Below are positions 16,149 to 23,866 of a stretch of 25,236 nt of DNA, one piece after another. The position numbers and the translations under genes are program-made. The stretch is from positions 1-25,236 of the forward strand of contig DASYSA010000051.1 of the NCBI GenBank assembly GCA_036003885.1, given 5' to 3'. Origin of the DNA: DASYSA01 sp036003885 (GTDB lineage Bacteria; Acidobacteriota; Blastocatellia; UBA7656). The stretch's first letter is position 1. Each line of letters begins with the position of its first letter. The notes beneath the pieces were generated by a model. The model did not search any database and was not told the origin of the DNA. It saw nothing but the letters and a program-made list of their open reading frames with translations.

Positions 16149-16270
16149 TGCGAGAAGAAATGCGAAATGCGAAGTGCGAAATGCGAAATACCCAATTCGC
16201 AGTTCGCAAATGGACTTCACATAAGCACTTCGCACTTCTCAATTTCGCATTTCGCATTTCGAAATTCGCA
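16149..16270. repeat. CGAAA heptad inverted array
   Basis: The left arm holds 7-bp units TGCGAAA, TGCGAAG, TGCGAAA and TGCGAAA (16161-16188). The right arm (about 16225-16270) is the complement form, TTCGCAT. The best paired core is a perfect 17 bp (16157-16173 with 16244-16260); the rest pairs imperfectly. It fills the gap between the glycosyltransferase stop (4 nt away) and the DUF427 Shine-Dalgarno. Confidence 0.8.
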
Positions 16271-16274
16271 TCTC

Positions 16275-17873
16275 CTATTCCGGCTTGTAGAGCACGAAGG
16301 GCGGCTTCTCACTCACCCACACCGGTTTCAGCCACGGAGGAGCGGTTGCCGGGTTCTTCAAAGACGACAGTTGGGGACGGGCCGCCTGCTCTCTGATCCC
16401 AAACGCGATGTAATCGACCTGATTCTCCTGGAGCCAGACCTTGAGCCCCTCCAGCGACTCCACCTGCGGGAAGTATACCCATTGGCCATTGCATATCGCC
16501 GGAAGGTGGGGCTTGCGCGCGACTATGCGGGCGCCACTCACATTCTCGCTCTTCAGGTAGTCACACGCTGCGATGATCTCAGTAGGGTGCGTGCCCAGGA
16601 AGCGGGTTAGTTCTCTCCTGGATTTCATAAACGCCACCGACCACATTACCGCAAACAATATCAGAGGAAGCGCGACGAAGGCTCGGTGTCTGGCCCATCC
16701 TCGCTCCCTGACGATCCGAAGAACGCGGGCGCACGCATAAGCCGCCAGACCCGAGTACATAACTCCAACATAGAAGTAGTAGCGATCCTCCCAGTGAGTC
16801 AGCGCAAGAAGCAAGACGCAAAATGCAATTGAGATGAGCACCAGTGTCACGGATTTGGATCGCCGCTCGACTAAAGCAAGCGCGAATCCAGCCAACGCAA
16901 GCCACCCGACCCATTGACTCACGAGGTTCAATGTGATGGTCTTGCCCAGACAGTCGGAGAGATTCTCGGGATAGTGCTTCAGCATCCGAGCCGGATCATG
17001 CCTGAACACGTCGCCGAACGAGTGGAACGTCTCCGCAAGCCGCCGGGTGCTGTCCTGGAACACACTCTCATTCGCGAGATCCGGGTAAAACTCGGTCGCG
17101 ATGTTCAAGTAGTTCGTGTTGTAGAAGGGCGAGCCATTATGTTTGTAATTGGCGTACAACCACGGCGCTACGGTAACTAAGAAGACGGCAATGAAAACAG
17201 CCGCAAGCCCAAACCTGGCTCGCCAGCTTCTCTCGAATACGTTCAACAGCACGATCCCAAACAAGCAGGTTACGAACAGAAAAACACCGTTGTAGCGTGT
17301 CAGATATGTGATTCCGACAAGCAGCGCTGTCAATGGGACGCGCCATTTCGCCGCCAGGCGATCGGTTGTAAAGACCGCCAGCGATGCCAGGCAGGGCACC
17401 AGGAAGAAGATGTCTGTCGTGGGGTTAATCGCAAAGACCGGGAGTTGGGTTACGACCAGAACGCTCAGTTGAGCCCCGACCCCTGGCCAGTAACCAAACA
17501 GTCGCGAAAAGAGAATAAAACTGAGGAACCCGACCATGGCGGCGCTTATCACGGAGAGCCACTTGCCGGCGCCGAACAGGTCTCCCCCTGTCAACTTCGA
17601 AACAAGAGCGAGCACGGCTGGATAGCCCGGCCCCTGGTAAGGATTCTCGGGAAACTGCCAGGATCCGATCCGCTCGGCATCCGGACCGTAGAATTGATAG
17701 AAGTCTGTTTCGGTGGTGTAGGTGCCGTAAGGATGCTGACGCGCGTAGTACGAAAACACCAGCAGAGAGGCCAGACAGATGAGCGCCGGGAGAAGCCACC
17801 GCTTGCGGGTTGTTAGTACTTCCGGTTCAGATGAAGACTGGGATGGGGGCCCCATCTCGGGTTCGTCTATCAT
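16275..17873 (-). CDS. GT-C family membrane glycosyltransferase (GT39/ArnT-like)
   Basis: A 532-residue polytopic protein with about 10-12 membrane segments. After a short cytosolic tail and the first helix (about 27-43), the first outer loop carries TTETDFYQFYGPDAERI, with the acidic residue that GT-C enzymes use as catalytic base, then ENPYQGPGYPAVLALVS, typical of PMT_2/GT39 proteins. TYLTRYNGVFLFVTCLFG is the usual middle helix. The C-terminal 100 residues form a soluble outer domain. Such enzymes move a sugar from a lipid-linked donor to lipid, glycan or protein; donor and acceptor are not determinable. The ATG at 17873 lacks a Shine-Dalgarno. It stands alone between two repeat-filled gaps. 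Confidence 0.85.
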   Translation of the reverse strand: MIDEPEMGPPSQSSSEPEVLTTRKRWLLPALICLASLLVFSYYARQHPYGTYTTETDFYQFYGPDAERIGSWQFPENPYQGPGYPAVLALVSKLTGGDLFGAGKWLSVISAAMVGFLSFILFSRLFGYWPGVGAQLSVLVVTQLPVFAINPTTDIFFLVPCLASLAVFTTDRLAAKWRVPLTALLVGITYLTRYNGVFLFVTCLFGIVLLNVFERSWRARFGLAAVFIAVFLVTVAPWLYANYKHNGSPFYNTNYLNIATEFYPDLANESVFQDSTRRLAETFHSFGDVFRHDPARMLKHYPENLSDCLGKTITLNLVSQWVGWLALAGFALALVERRSKSVTLVLISIAFCVLLLALTHWEDRYYFYVGVMYSGLAAYACARVLRIVRERGWARHRAFVALPLILFAVMWSVAFMKSRRELTRFLGTHPTEIIAACDYLKSENVSGARIVARKPHLPAICNGQWVYFPQVESLEGLKVWLQENQVDYIAFGIREQAARPQLSSLKNPATAPPWLKPVWVSEKPPFVLYKPE

Positions 17874-17931
17874 AGCAGGCGCCGCTTCACAACGGGATAA
17901 AAGTGGGTCACAAGGTTACGGCAAGGTCGGT

Positions 17932-18089
17932 TCTCATTAACATCTCGATTCATCGAGGTGTGTGGCGGGGGCGCCTGGTGCCGTTAATCTGTTTCAACTG
18001 TCTTCGGATTCCGCAAGAGGAAACCGTTGAAACGGTTCGGGGGATCCGCCCAGTCGAAGCCACCTCACTGAAGTGAGGTGTTAATGAGA
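17932..18089. repeat. Facing pair of TCTCATTAA hairpins (REPIN-like or MITE-like)
   Basis: Two 29-nt copies lie in opposite orientation at 17932-17960 and 18061-18089. Each is TCTCATTAA followed by an 8-bp stem with a TTCA loop: CATCTCGA/TCGAGGTG in the first, CACCTCAC/GTGAGGTG in the second. Of five differing positions, four make two fully compensated base-pair swaps and one turns T-G into C-G. The 100 bp between holds GTTTCAAC/GTTGAAAC and ACCGTT/AACGGT pairs. The gap between the GMC gene and the glycosyltransferase (17874-18198) has no gene. Confidence 0.75.
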
Positions 18090-18198
18090 TGGGTGCTCGT
18101 CGAGACACGTGGAGCGAAGGAGTCAAGAGCATAACCTCGCGTGCTAGTCCGACTTTCAATCATACCTCCCGAATACGATTCATTTCGCCGCTGCGCAC

Positions 18199-19878
18199 TC
18201 ACACGCTTCCCTTCTTCATCTGAGATGCGAGGTACTCGGCCGCGCGCCAGGCCAACGCCATGATCGTCGCAGTTGGGTTCTTGTGCGAACCGGATGTGAA
18301 TGCCGCGCCGTCTGTAACGAAGAGATTCTTCACGTCCCAGGCCTGATTGAAACCATTCAGAACCGACGTCTTCGAATCCGCGCCCATGTGCGCCGTCCCC
18401 ATCTCATGAATCGACGCCCCCGGCGTATCCTCAGCCTCAGGCAGCCTCACATCGACGGCGCCGGCCGCCTTGAAGATCTCCTCGTAGGTCCGGCGTATCC
18501 GTTTGAACATCCTGTGGTCCTGATCGTCGAATGGGTGGTTGATCTTCAAGACCGGCATTCCCCACTTGTCGACCACTTTTCCGTCAAGCTCGACAAACTT
18601 GTCGGGTCTCGGCAGTTGCTCGCCGTGCGCGGACAAGCGCACTCGCGTGCCATACCAGCGGCGAACTTCGCGTTTGAAGTCCTTGCCGAATCCCGAAATG
18701 TTCTTCGGATTCTTATCCGGGCGCTGGCCGAGACGCGCCGACGGCTCGATGTGAAAGCCGCGCACGAAGTCGAAGTCGTTCTTTGGCCTGTCGTATCCGA
18801 ACCACGGAATGATTATGTGCGAGCCGCCTATTCCGTCACCCGCGTACGGCTCAACGAAACTCAGGGCGGGAAGATATGCTTCCCCTCTCGCGTCGAGGTG
18901 CTCGATGAAGTTCTGTCCTACCAGTCCGCTGGAATTCGCGATGCCGTTCGGGAACAGGGATGACTTCGACAGCAACATCAGCCGTGTAGTCTCCAGCGTG
19001 CCGCATGCAGCTACGACAACACGCGCCCTGACCTGGCGTGTTGCCCCGGTCGTTTTGTCGATATAGCTGACGCCCGACGCGAGGCCTCGCTTGTCCACAT
19101 CGATCGAGCGAGCCATCGCGTTGGTGATGATCCTGAAAGTCCTCGGATATTTCTTGAGCAACGGAACGACGACGCGAAACTGAGTATTGAAGAAGGAATG
19201 GGTCTCGCAGCCATTGTCACACCCGGCGCAGTAATGACACTCTTTGTACCCGTTGTAGGGCTTTGTGAGCATGGCCCGCCGCACAGGCATAGCCCGGATG
19301 CCGATCTTCTCGCAGGCGCGCTTGATCAGGTAGTCGGCGCACTTGAGCCTGACCGGCGGCAAGAGCGTATCGCTATCAGGAAGGTCGGGATGATTCTCTT
19401 TGGTCCCGCACACACCGATGAAGGTTTCGAGTTTGTCGTAGTATGGCGCGACGTCGGCGTAGGAGATGGGCCAGTCCTTGCCCATTCCATCGTGGGACCG
19501 GCCTTTGAAGTCGACCTCGTTAAAGCGATTGATGAATCGGCCCCAGAACATAGTGCGGCCGCCCACGTTGCGCGTACGAAACCACTGGTAGGGCAGTTTT
19601 TCGGGGGTCGTATAAGGCTCGTCCTTGTTCTCGATGAATGAGAAGCGATCCCTGAGGATGCTCGCCTTCGACGGGCCGCCGCGCGTTCCGCGGAAGGGAT
19701 CTTCATAGGGGAAGGGTTCGTGATATGGGAAGTCATTCACGTAGTCGCGCATCGCGCCCGCTTCGAGCATTACGACGTTGAGTCCGGCTTCGACCAGGAC
19801 CTTGGCAGTGATGCCACCCGCCGCGCCCGAACCTATGATCAGCACGTCGTAGAGATTGCGCCTCGCCTGGGTGAACAT
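18199..19878 (-). CDS. GMC-family FAD oxidoreductase with likely 3Fe-4S motif
   Basis: A 559-residue FAD enzyme of the glucose-methanol-choline family, C-terminal GMC_oxred_C type. The FAD site GSGAAGG is at residues 16-22 and the ribose-binding Glu in VVMLEAG about 20 residues later. The C-terminus has HEMGTAHMG (491-499) and SGSHKNP with the His532/Asn534 catalytic pair. Cysteines 214, 217, 220 and 224 form CxxCxxCxxxC; the C-x5-C-x3-C subset equals the spacing of the [3Fe-4S] ligands in FAD-glucose dehydrogenase alpha subunits. It therefore probably oxidises a sugar or sugar alcohol and passes electrons to a cytochrome, though no partner subunit is next to it. No signal peptide is seen. 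The ATG has GGAGGGG upstream. Confidence 0.93.
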   Translation of the reverse strand: MFTQARRNLYDVLIIGSGAAGGITAKVLVEAGLNVVMLEAGAMRDYVNDFPYHEPFPYEDPFRGTRGGPSKASILRDRFSFIENKDEPYTTPEKLPYQWFRTRNVGGRTMFWGRFINRFNEVDFKGRSHDGMGKDWPISYADVAPYYDKLETFIGVCGTKENHPDLPDSDTLLPPVRLKCADYLIKRACEKIGIRAMPVRRAMLTKPYNGYKECHYCAGCDNGCETHSFFNTQFRVVVPLLKKYPRTFRIITNAMARSIDVDKRGLASGVSYIDKTTGATRQVRARVVVAACGTLETTRLMLLSKSSLFPNGIANSSGLVGQNFIEHLDARGEAYLPALSFVEPYAGDGIGGSHIIIPWFGYDRPKNDFDFVRGFHIEPSARLGQRPDKNPKNISGFGKDFKREVRRWYGTRVRLSAHGEQLPRPDKFVELDGKVVDKWGMPVLKINHPFDDQDHRMFKRIRRTYEEIFKAAGAVDVRLPEAEDTPGASIHEMGTAHMGADSKTSVLNGFNQAWDVKNLFVTDGAAFTSGSHKNPTATIMALAWRAAEYLASQMKKGSV

Positions 19879-19903
19879 TTTGATACCCCTCCGTTCGACT
19901 ATT

Positions 19904-20021
19904 GACGTTGCTCGTTGCTCGTTGCTCGTTGCTCGTTATCGCTAAATTGAGGGTACTCATTCCAGAGCAGCCTGACAACATCAAAGCAGAGCGAGCAACG
20001 AGCAACGAGAAACGAGAAACG
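19904..20021. repeat. CGTTG heptad inverted array between lysC and the GMC gene
   Basis: The left arm has GACGTTG, three CTCGTTG units and CTCGTTA (19904-19938). The right arm is the complement, with AACGAGC and AACGAGA units (19990-20021). The arms match at 29 of 32 positions around a spacer of about 52 nt. It ends 8 nt before the lysC stop; the GMC gene keeps its own Shine-Dalgarno 20 nt beyond the array. Confidence 0.88.
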
Positions 20022-20029
20022 ATTCTTCC

Positions 20030-21433
20030 TCACTCGAATACTTCGGGATCGAGCTTGTCGAAGAAGACCTCATGCAGGCGAGCGATCACTTTTTCGATCT
20101 CTCGCTCGACTACAACGAAGTTCATCGCAATCGACGACGAGCCATGCAGGATGAGTTCAAGCTCCGTCTCTCCGAGTGCGCTGAATACCCGGCCGGCAAG
20201 ACCACGGTCGCTTCTCATCTCTTGCCCCACGAGCGATACAATAGCCATTCCCGACTCTGTGGCGACGCGCCCGAAACTGGAGATCTCGTAGATCAGATCT
20301 CGTTCAACAGCCGGCTTGATTGCGGCCACGTCGAGAGCCGCAACTATGCTGAGTGCCGAGGAAGCCGTGATCAGCGGCTGGATGCCCCGCCGTCGCATCG
20401 CATCGACTACCGACCTCAGGAAATCGTCGGGGGTGACTGACCGCGAGCCGTCTTGCACCGGCTCAGCGGTGGCTTTGAGAATGGTAATCGGCCGCTTATA
20501 CGCGATCGACTTGATCAGATTTGTGCTGCGCGGCGCGCTCGCGGTTATTTCGGTACCTGCGGCCCCGGGTTGCTTCGAGTTGTAGATGTGAATCGGTATG
20601 TTCTTTCGCGTGGCGGGGTAGATAGCCTTGGGGTGAAGCACCTTGGCGCCGAAGTAGGTCAACTCTCCGGCTTCGGCAAAGGTGCAGCTCTTAACCGTGC
20701 GCGCGCCGGCGAAGACCCGCGGGTCGGCAGTCATCAAGCCCGATACATCCTTCCATATCTGGATGTCGTCGACATCGAGGGCCGCGCCGACGATCGTGGC
20801 CGTGTAGTCAGACCCTTCGAATCCAAGAGTGGTCGTGGCGCCATCGCGAGTCGAGCCGATGAAACCCTGGATCACGGGCACCGATCCGCGTTCGATCTCC
20901 GGCCCTATCGAGTCTTTGATTTTTTGGTTGGTCACGTCGAAGACGGGCGATGCCCCGCCATAGCGGTCATCGGTCTTGATGAACTCTCGTGAGTCAAGCA
21001 GGACCGACGGGATGTACCGATCGGCAAGCGCGCCGGCGACTACGGCCGATGATAGCAGCTCGCCATAAGCCAGGATCTTATCGAGCCCTCGCGGCGGCAC
21101 TTCGCCGAGGATCGCCAGCCCCTGGAGAAGTTTCTTCAACTCGTCGAAGTACTCTTCGATGCGAGTGAAGACCTCGCGTCCTGCCGTGCTGGTTGCCAGT
21201 TCGCGCGCTTCGGCTTCATGAGCGGTCTTGAGTTCCCGGAGTATGTCGAGTGAGGTGGCGGTGTCGCCGGCGGCGGAGGCCTCCGCGGCCCCGACCAACC
21301 CGCGAGTGGTTTTGCCCATCGCCGACACTACAACCACAGGCCGCAGCGAGAGGCGCGCCCTGATAATCTCGACCACTCGCTCAACCGAAGCAGCATCCTC
21401 TACCGAGGTGCCGCCAAACTTCATGACAATCAT
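20030..21433 (-). CDS. lysC: Aspartate kinase
   Basis: A 467-residue monofunctional aspartokinase, the first step from aspartate to lysine, threonine and methionine. It opens MIVMKFGGTSV (phosphate-binding lysine in KFGGTS). GFEGSDYTATIVGAALDVDDIQIWKDVSGLMTADPR covers the kinase active region and FAEAGELTYFGAKVLHP the following motif; both are given here only by their type. Tandem ACT domains fill residues about 310-467, including GRVFSALGETELELILHGSSSIAMNFVV, so feedback control by an end product is expected. Its length fits the LysC/ThrA-kinase type rather than the short alpha/beta kind. The ATG at 21433 overlaps the end of a heptad array and lacks a Shine-Dalgarno. asd lies directly upstream in the transcript. 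Confidence 0.96.
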   Translation of the reverse strand: MIVMKFGGTSVEDAASVERVVEIIRARLSLRPVVVVSAMGKTTRGLVGAAEASAAGDTATSLDILRELKTAHEAEARELATSTAGREVFTRIEEYFDELKKLLQGLAILGEVPPRGLDKILAYGELLSSAVVAGALADRYIPSVLLDSREFIKTDDRYGGASPVFDVTNQKIKDSIGPEIERGSVPVIQGFIGSTRDGATTTLGFEGSDYTATIVGAALDVDDIQIWKDVSGLMTADPRVFAGARTVKSCTFAEAGELTYFGAKVLHPKAIYPATRKNIPIHIYNSKQPGAAGTEITASAPRSTNLIKSIAYKRPITILKATAEPVQDGSRSVTPDDFLRSVVDAMRRRGIQPLITASSALSIVAALDVAAIKPAVERDLIYEISSFGRVATESGMAIVSLVGQEMRSDRGLAGRVFSALGETELELILHGSSSIAMNFVVVEREIEKVIARLHEVFFDKLDPEVFE

Positions 21434-21561
21434 CGTTTTGCGTTTTACGTTTTACGTTTTAGGTTCATCGTTTTGCGTTTGGCGGTATCGCTTGTGCGGG
21501 CGTTAACCGCGGACCAGCTTCCAGGCCTGAACGCGAAACGTAAGACGTAAAACGTAAAACG
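21432..21561. repeat. CGTTT heptad inverted array between asd and lysC
   Basis: Seven left-arm heptads (21432-21480): ATCGTTT, TGCGTTT, TACGTTT twice, TAGGTTC, ATCGTTT, TGCGTTT. The right arm (21529-21561) is the complement, and the best 33-bp alignment has 28 matches. The first heptad overlaps two bases of the lysC start codon and the array ends 7 nt before the asd stop, so it spans the whole gap. Confidence 0.88.
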
Positions 21562-21568
21562 TTTCTTT

Positions 21569-22624
21569 TCAGTCGAAGTATTTCTGGGCCTTCATTATCT
21601 CGGCGTTGAGAATCGCCACACCTGCCGCGCCTCGCACGGTGTTGTGTGACAGCACCACGAACCGGATGTCGAAGACGGGGCACTCCCGTATTCGGCCGAC
21701 CACCGCACTCATGGCGTCTCCCGCATCACGATCGAAACGAGGTTGAGGCCGGTCCCGTTCAGTGGTCACAATGACGGGTCGCTCAGGAGCACTTGGAAGC
21801 CTCAACTCCTGCGGCAGCGATCTGAATGAAGAGAGCACGCGGGCGACGTCATCCGGTGCGGCTTTTTTCTCCAGCTCAACTGACACACATGCCATATGGC
21901 CGTCTTCGACGAAGACCCTGTTGGTGTGCGCGCTGATGCGGAAGTCGGCGAAACGAATGCCGTCACCGTCGAGCCTGCCCATGATCTTACGCGGTTCAGT
22001 CTCGACCTTCTCTTCTTCACCGCCGCCGATGTAGGGCACGACGTTCCCGAGCATGTCGATGGCTGAAGGGCCTGGATAACCGGCGCCGGACAGCGCCTGC
22101 ATCGTCGTTACGATCAGGCGCTTCACTCCAAAAGCGCGGTCGATGGGAGCAAGCGGCATCACCAGCCCGATGGTCGAGCAATTCGGATTCGTGACTATGG
22201 CTCCCGACCAGCCTCGCCGCGTTCGTTGAGTGCGAATCAGTTCCAGGTGCTCGGGATTGACCTCGGCTATGAGCAGCGGCACGTCGTCGTCCATGCGGTG
22301 ATTTCTGGAATTGCTGAGCACGAAGTATCCCGCTCGCGCGAAGTCCTCTTCGATTTCGCCGGCGACGGATGAATCGAGTCCGGAAAAGACGATGCGGCAA
22401 TCGAGCGTTGGGTCGCAGGATTTGACAAGTCTGTCTTTGAGATGCTCGGGGATGGGCGTGTACTGTCGCCAGGCCGTGGCTTCAGAGTATTTCTTTCCCG
22501 CCGAGCGATCCGAAGCTGCGAGCTCGGTGAGCTCGAACCAGGGATGATTTTCGAGCAGCTTGACGAACTTTTGCCCGACCGCGCCTGTCGCGCCGAGCAC
22601 TCCTACAGGAATCTTGTTTGGCAT
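21569..22624 (-). CDS. asd: Aspartate-semialdehyde dehydrogenase, archaeal/yeast type
   Basis: A 351-residue NADPH-dependent enzyme that reduces aspartyl phosphate to the semialdehyde, the step after LysC. The Rossmann motif GATGAVGQ is at 11-18. The nucleophile is Cys149 in TNPNCST, and Arg236 and His243 in NRVFVEDGHM fit the substrate and base residues. AEVNPEHL and QALSGAGYPG are typical of the archaeal and fungal branch rather than the E. coli type, as is the EEEKVETEPRKIMG stretch. The length fits that branch. The ATG at 22624 is 1 nt from a heptad array with no Shine-Dalgarno. It lies between the M20 deacylase gene and lysC on the same strand. Confidence 0.95.
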   Translation of the reverse strand: MPNKIPVGVLGATGAVGQKFVKLLENHPWFELTELAASDRSAGKKYSEATAWRQYTPIPEHLKDRLVKSCDPTLDCRIVFSGLDSSVAGEIEEDFARAGYFVLSNSRNHRMDDDVPLLIAEVNPEHLELIRTQRTRRGWSGAIVTNPNCSTIGLVMPLAPIDRAFGVKRLIVTTMQALSGAGYPGPSAIDMLGNVVPYIGGGEEEKVETEPRKIMGRLDGDGIRFADFRISAHTNRVFVEDGHMACVSVELEKKAAPDDVARVLSSFRSLPQELRLPSAPERPVIVTTERDRPQPRFDRDAGDAMSAVVGRIRECPVFDIRFVVLSHNTVRGAAGVAILNAEIMKAQKYFD

Positions 22625-22625
22625 A

Positions 22626-22740
22626 AGCGTTTTACGTTTCGTGTTTTACGTTTTACGTTCTCATAGAATTCCACTCGGTCCGATTAACTATAAACTATCA
22701 ACGCAAAACGACAAACGCTAAACGTAAAACGCTAAACGTT
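22626..22740. repeat. CGTTT heptad inverted array between the M20 gene and asd
   Basis: The left arm has AGCGTTT, TACGTTT, CGTGTTT, TACGTTT and TACGTTC (22626-22660). The right arm, read on the minus strand from 22740, has AACGTTT, AGCGTTT, TACGTTT, AGCGTTT and GTCGTTT. The 33-bp arm alignment (22627-22659 with 22700-22732) has 28 matches. The first right-arm heptad holds the last two codons (Asn, Val) and the first base of the TAG stop of the M20 gene. Confidence 0.88.
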
Positions 22741-23727
22741 CTTTTTCAGCCTCACTACCATGTCTACATAAGCAGCCACGGCGCGTGCCAACTCGGCCTT
22801 CGGCATCTTCTCATTAGGGGTGTGTGCGTCGAGGATTGAGCCGGGGCCGAACAGCAGAGGCTTGCCCCAGTTGGTCAACATCGGGATGTCGGTCGTGAAT
22901 GCAACCACCGCGGTCTCGAAACCCTCCAGTCGCTCCATGAACACAGGCTCGCAAGAGAACGTGTACTCGATGCGAGCGCGTCCTGCCACCGCGTCCTCAA
23001 TGATGCGCTTGAGCACGGCAGTGTTGCTCACGACCCGGACCAGCAGTTCTGCTTCGGCTGACGGCGGAATGACGTTGGCGGCGACTCCGCCGTGGATCGT
23101 TCCGATGTTCATCGTGGATGCGCCGAGCGTCGGGTCTTCGGGGAGCTCGGCCCTGCGCAGGTCTTCGAGCACATCGAGCAGCTTCTCGATCGCCGACTCG
23201 CCCATCTCAGGATAAGCCGAGTGCGCGGCCCGTCCCTCCGCTTTGACCAGCGCTTTGAGGGAGCCTTTTGATCCGAGCGCCATTTTGAACTCGGTTGGCT
23301 CGCCATTGATCAGATATCGCGAACGATTCGGGATACTGTTAGCCACGCGAGCGCCCCGGCTTCCCGCCTCCTCGCCCACAACGAAGAGCAAGCCAAAGTC
23401 CGTCACTTTGGATTCGATCAACGACTCCGCCGCTTTGACCATAGCGGCAATGATGCCCTTTGTGTCACACGCGCCGCGCCCGTAGAGGTTTTCGTCATCC
23501 TCTCGAAACTCGACGTATGGTGGGACGGTGTCGGTGTGGGTTGAGAGCACAACCTGAGGGTCTCCGTGGCGCGCATAAACATTTGGCCGGCCGGGCTCAA
23601 CTTCCTGGAGCTCGACGTCGAAGCCCGCCGTGGTCAAGTAGGCCGCCAGAAAGTCGGCCACCGGCTTCTCGGCGCCGCTGATGGACGGGATGGAGATGAG
23701 CTGCTTTGTCAGTTCGAAGACGTCCAT
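22732..23727 (-). CDS. M20 metallo-deacylase (ArgE/DapE type)
   Basis: A 331-residue M20 peptidase-family amidohydrolase with a two-metal site. Visible ligands are His64 (STHTDTVPP, Asp66 assisting), Asp88 (GRGACDTKG), Glu119-Glu120 (GEEAGS; Glu119 is the likely base), Glu143 (GEP) and the late His in LDAHTPNEKM. Residues about 150-250 form the dimerisation lid, with GRAAHSAYPEMGESAIE. ArgE, DapE and LysK enzymes share this pattern. Its place beside lysC and asd favours succinyl- or acetyl-diaminopimelate deacylation for lysine, but acetylornithine deacetylation is equally possible from sequence. It is somewhat shorter than the 375-residue E. coli DapE. The ATG abuts a heptad array and has no Shine-Dalgarno; the stop lies inside another array. 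Confidence 0.9.
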   Translation of the reverse strand: MDVFELTKQLISIPSISGAEKPVADFLAAYLTTAGFDVELQEVEPGRPNVYARHGDPQVVLSTHTDTVPPYVEFREDDENLYGRGACDTKGIIAAMVKAAESLIESKVTDFGLLFVVGEEAGSRGARVANSIPNRSRYLINGEPTEFKMALGSKGSLKALVKAEGRAAHSAYPEMGESAIEKLLDVLEDLRRAELPEDPTLGASTMNIGTIHGGVAANVIPPSAEAELLVRVVSNTAVLKRIIEDAVAGRARIEYTFSCEPVFMERLEGFETAVVAFTTDIPMLTNWGKPLLFGPGSILDAHTPNEKMPKAELARAVAAYVDMVVRLKKNV

Positions 23728-23860
23728 ATTTCGATTTTGGATTTTGGATTTTGGATTTTGGATTCAAGAACATCCTTAATTCGAGTGTGAATTTGCAACG
23801 TTGGAGTGACCGAAGGTCTTCAATCCAAAATCTAAAATCCAAAATCGAAATAATCCAAAA
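23728..23860. repeat. GGATT heptad inverted array between tdk and the M20 gene
   Basis: The left arm is TTCGATT followed by four TTGGATT units (23730-23764). The right arm (about 23822-23860) is the complement. Positions 23728-23757 and 23822-23851 match at 29 of 30. It begins directly next to the M20 ATG and ends a few bases before the tdk stop; the spacer is about 60 nt. Confidence 0.9.
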
Positions 23861-23866
23861 TTGGCT

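Noticed and set aside
16115..16195. 27-residue N-terminal extension of DUF427
   Set aside because: It is translated repeat DNA, and a Shine-Dalgarno lies just before the internal ATG at 16114.
18283..18963. 226-residue plus-strand frame opposite the GMC gene
   Set aside because: It is antisense to the C-terminal GMC domain, Arg/His-rich, and has no supported start.
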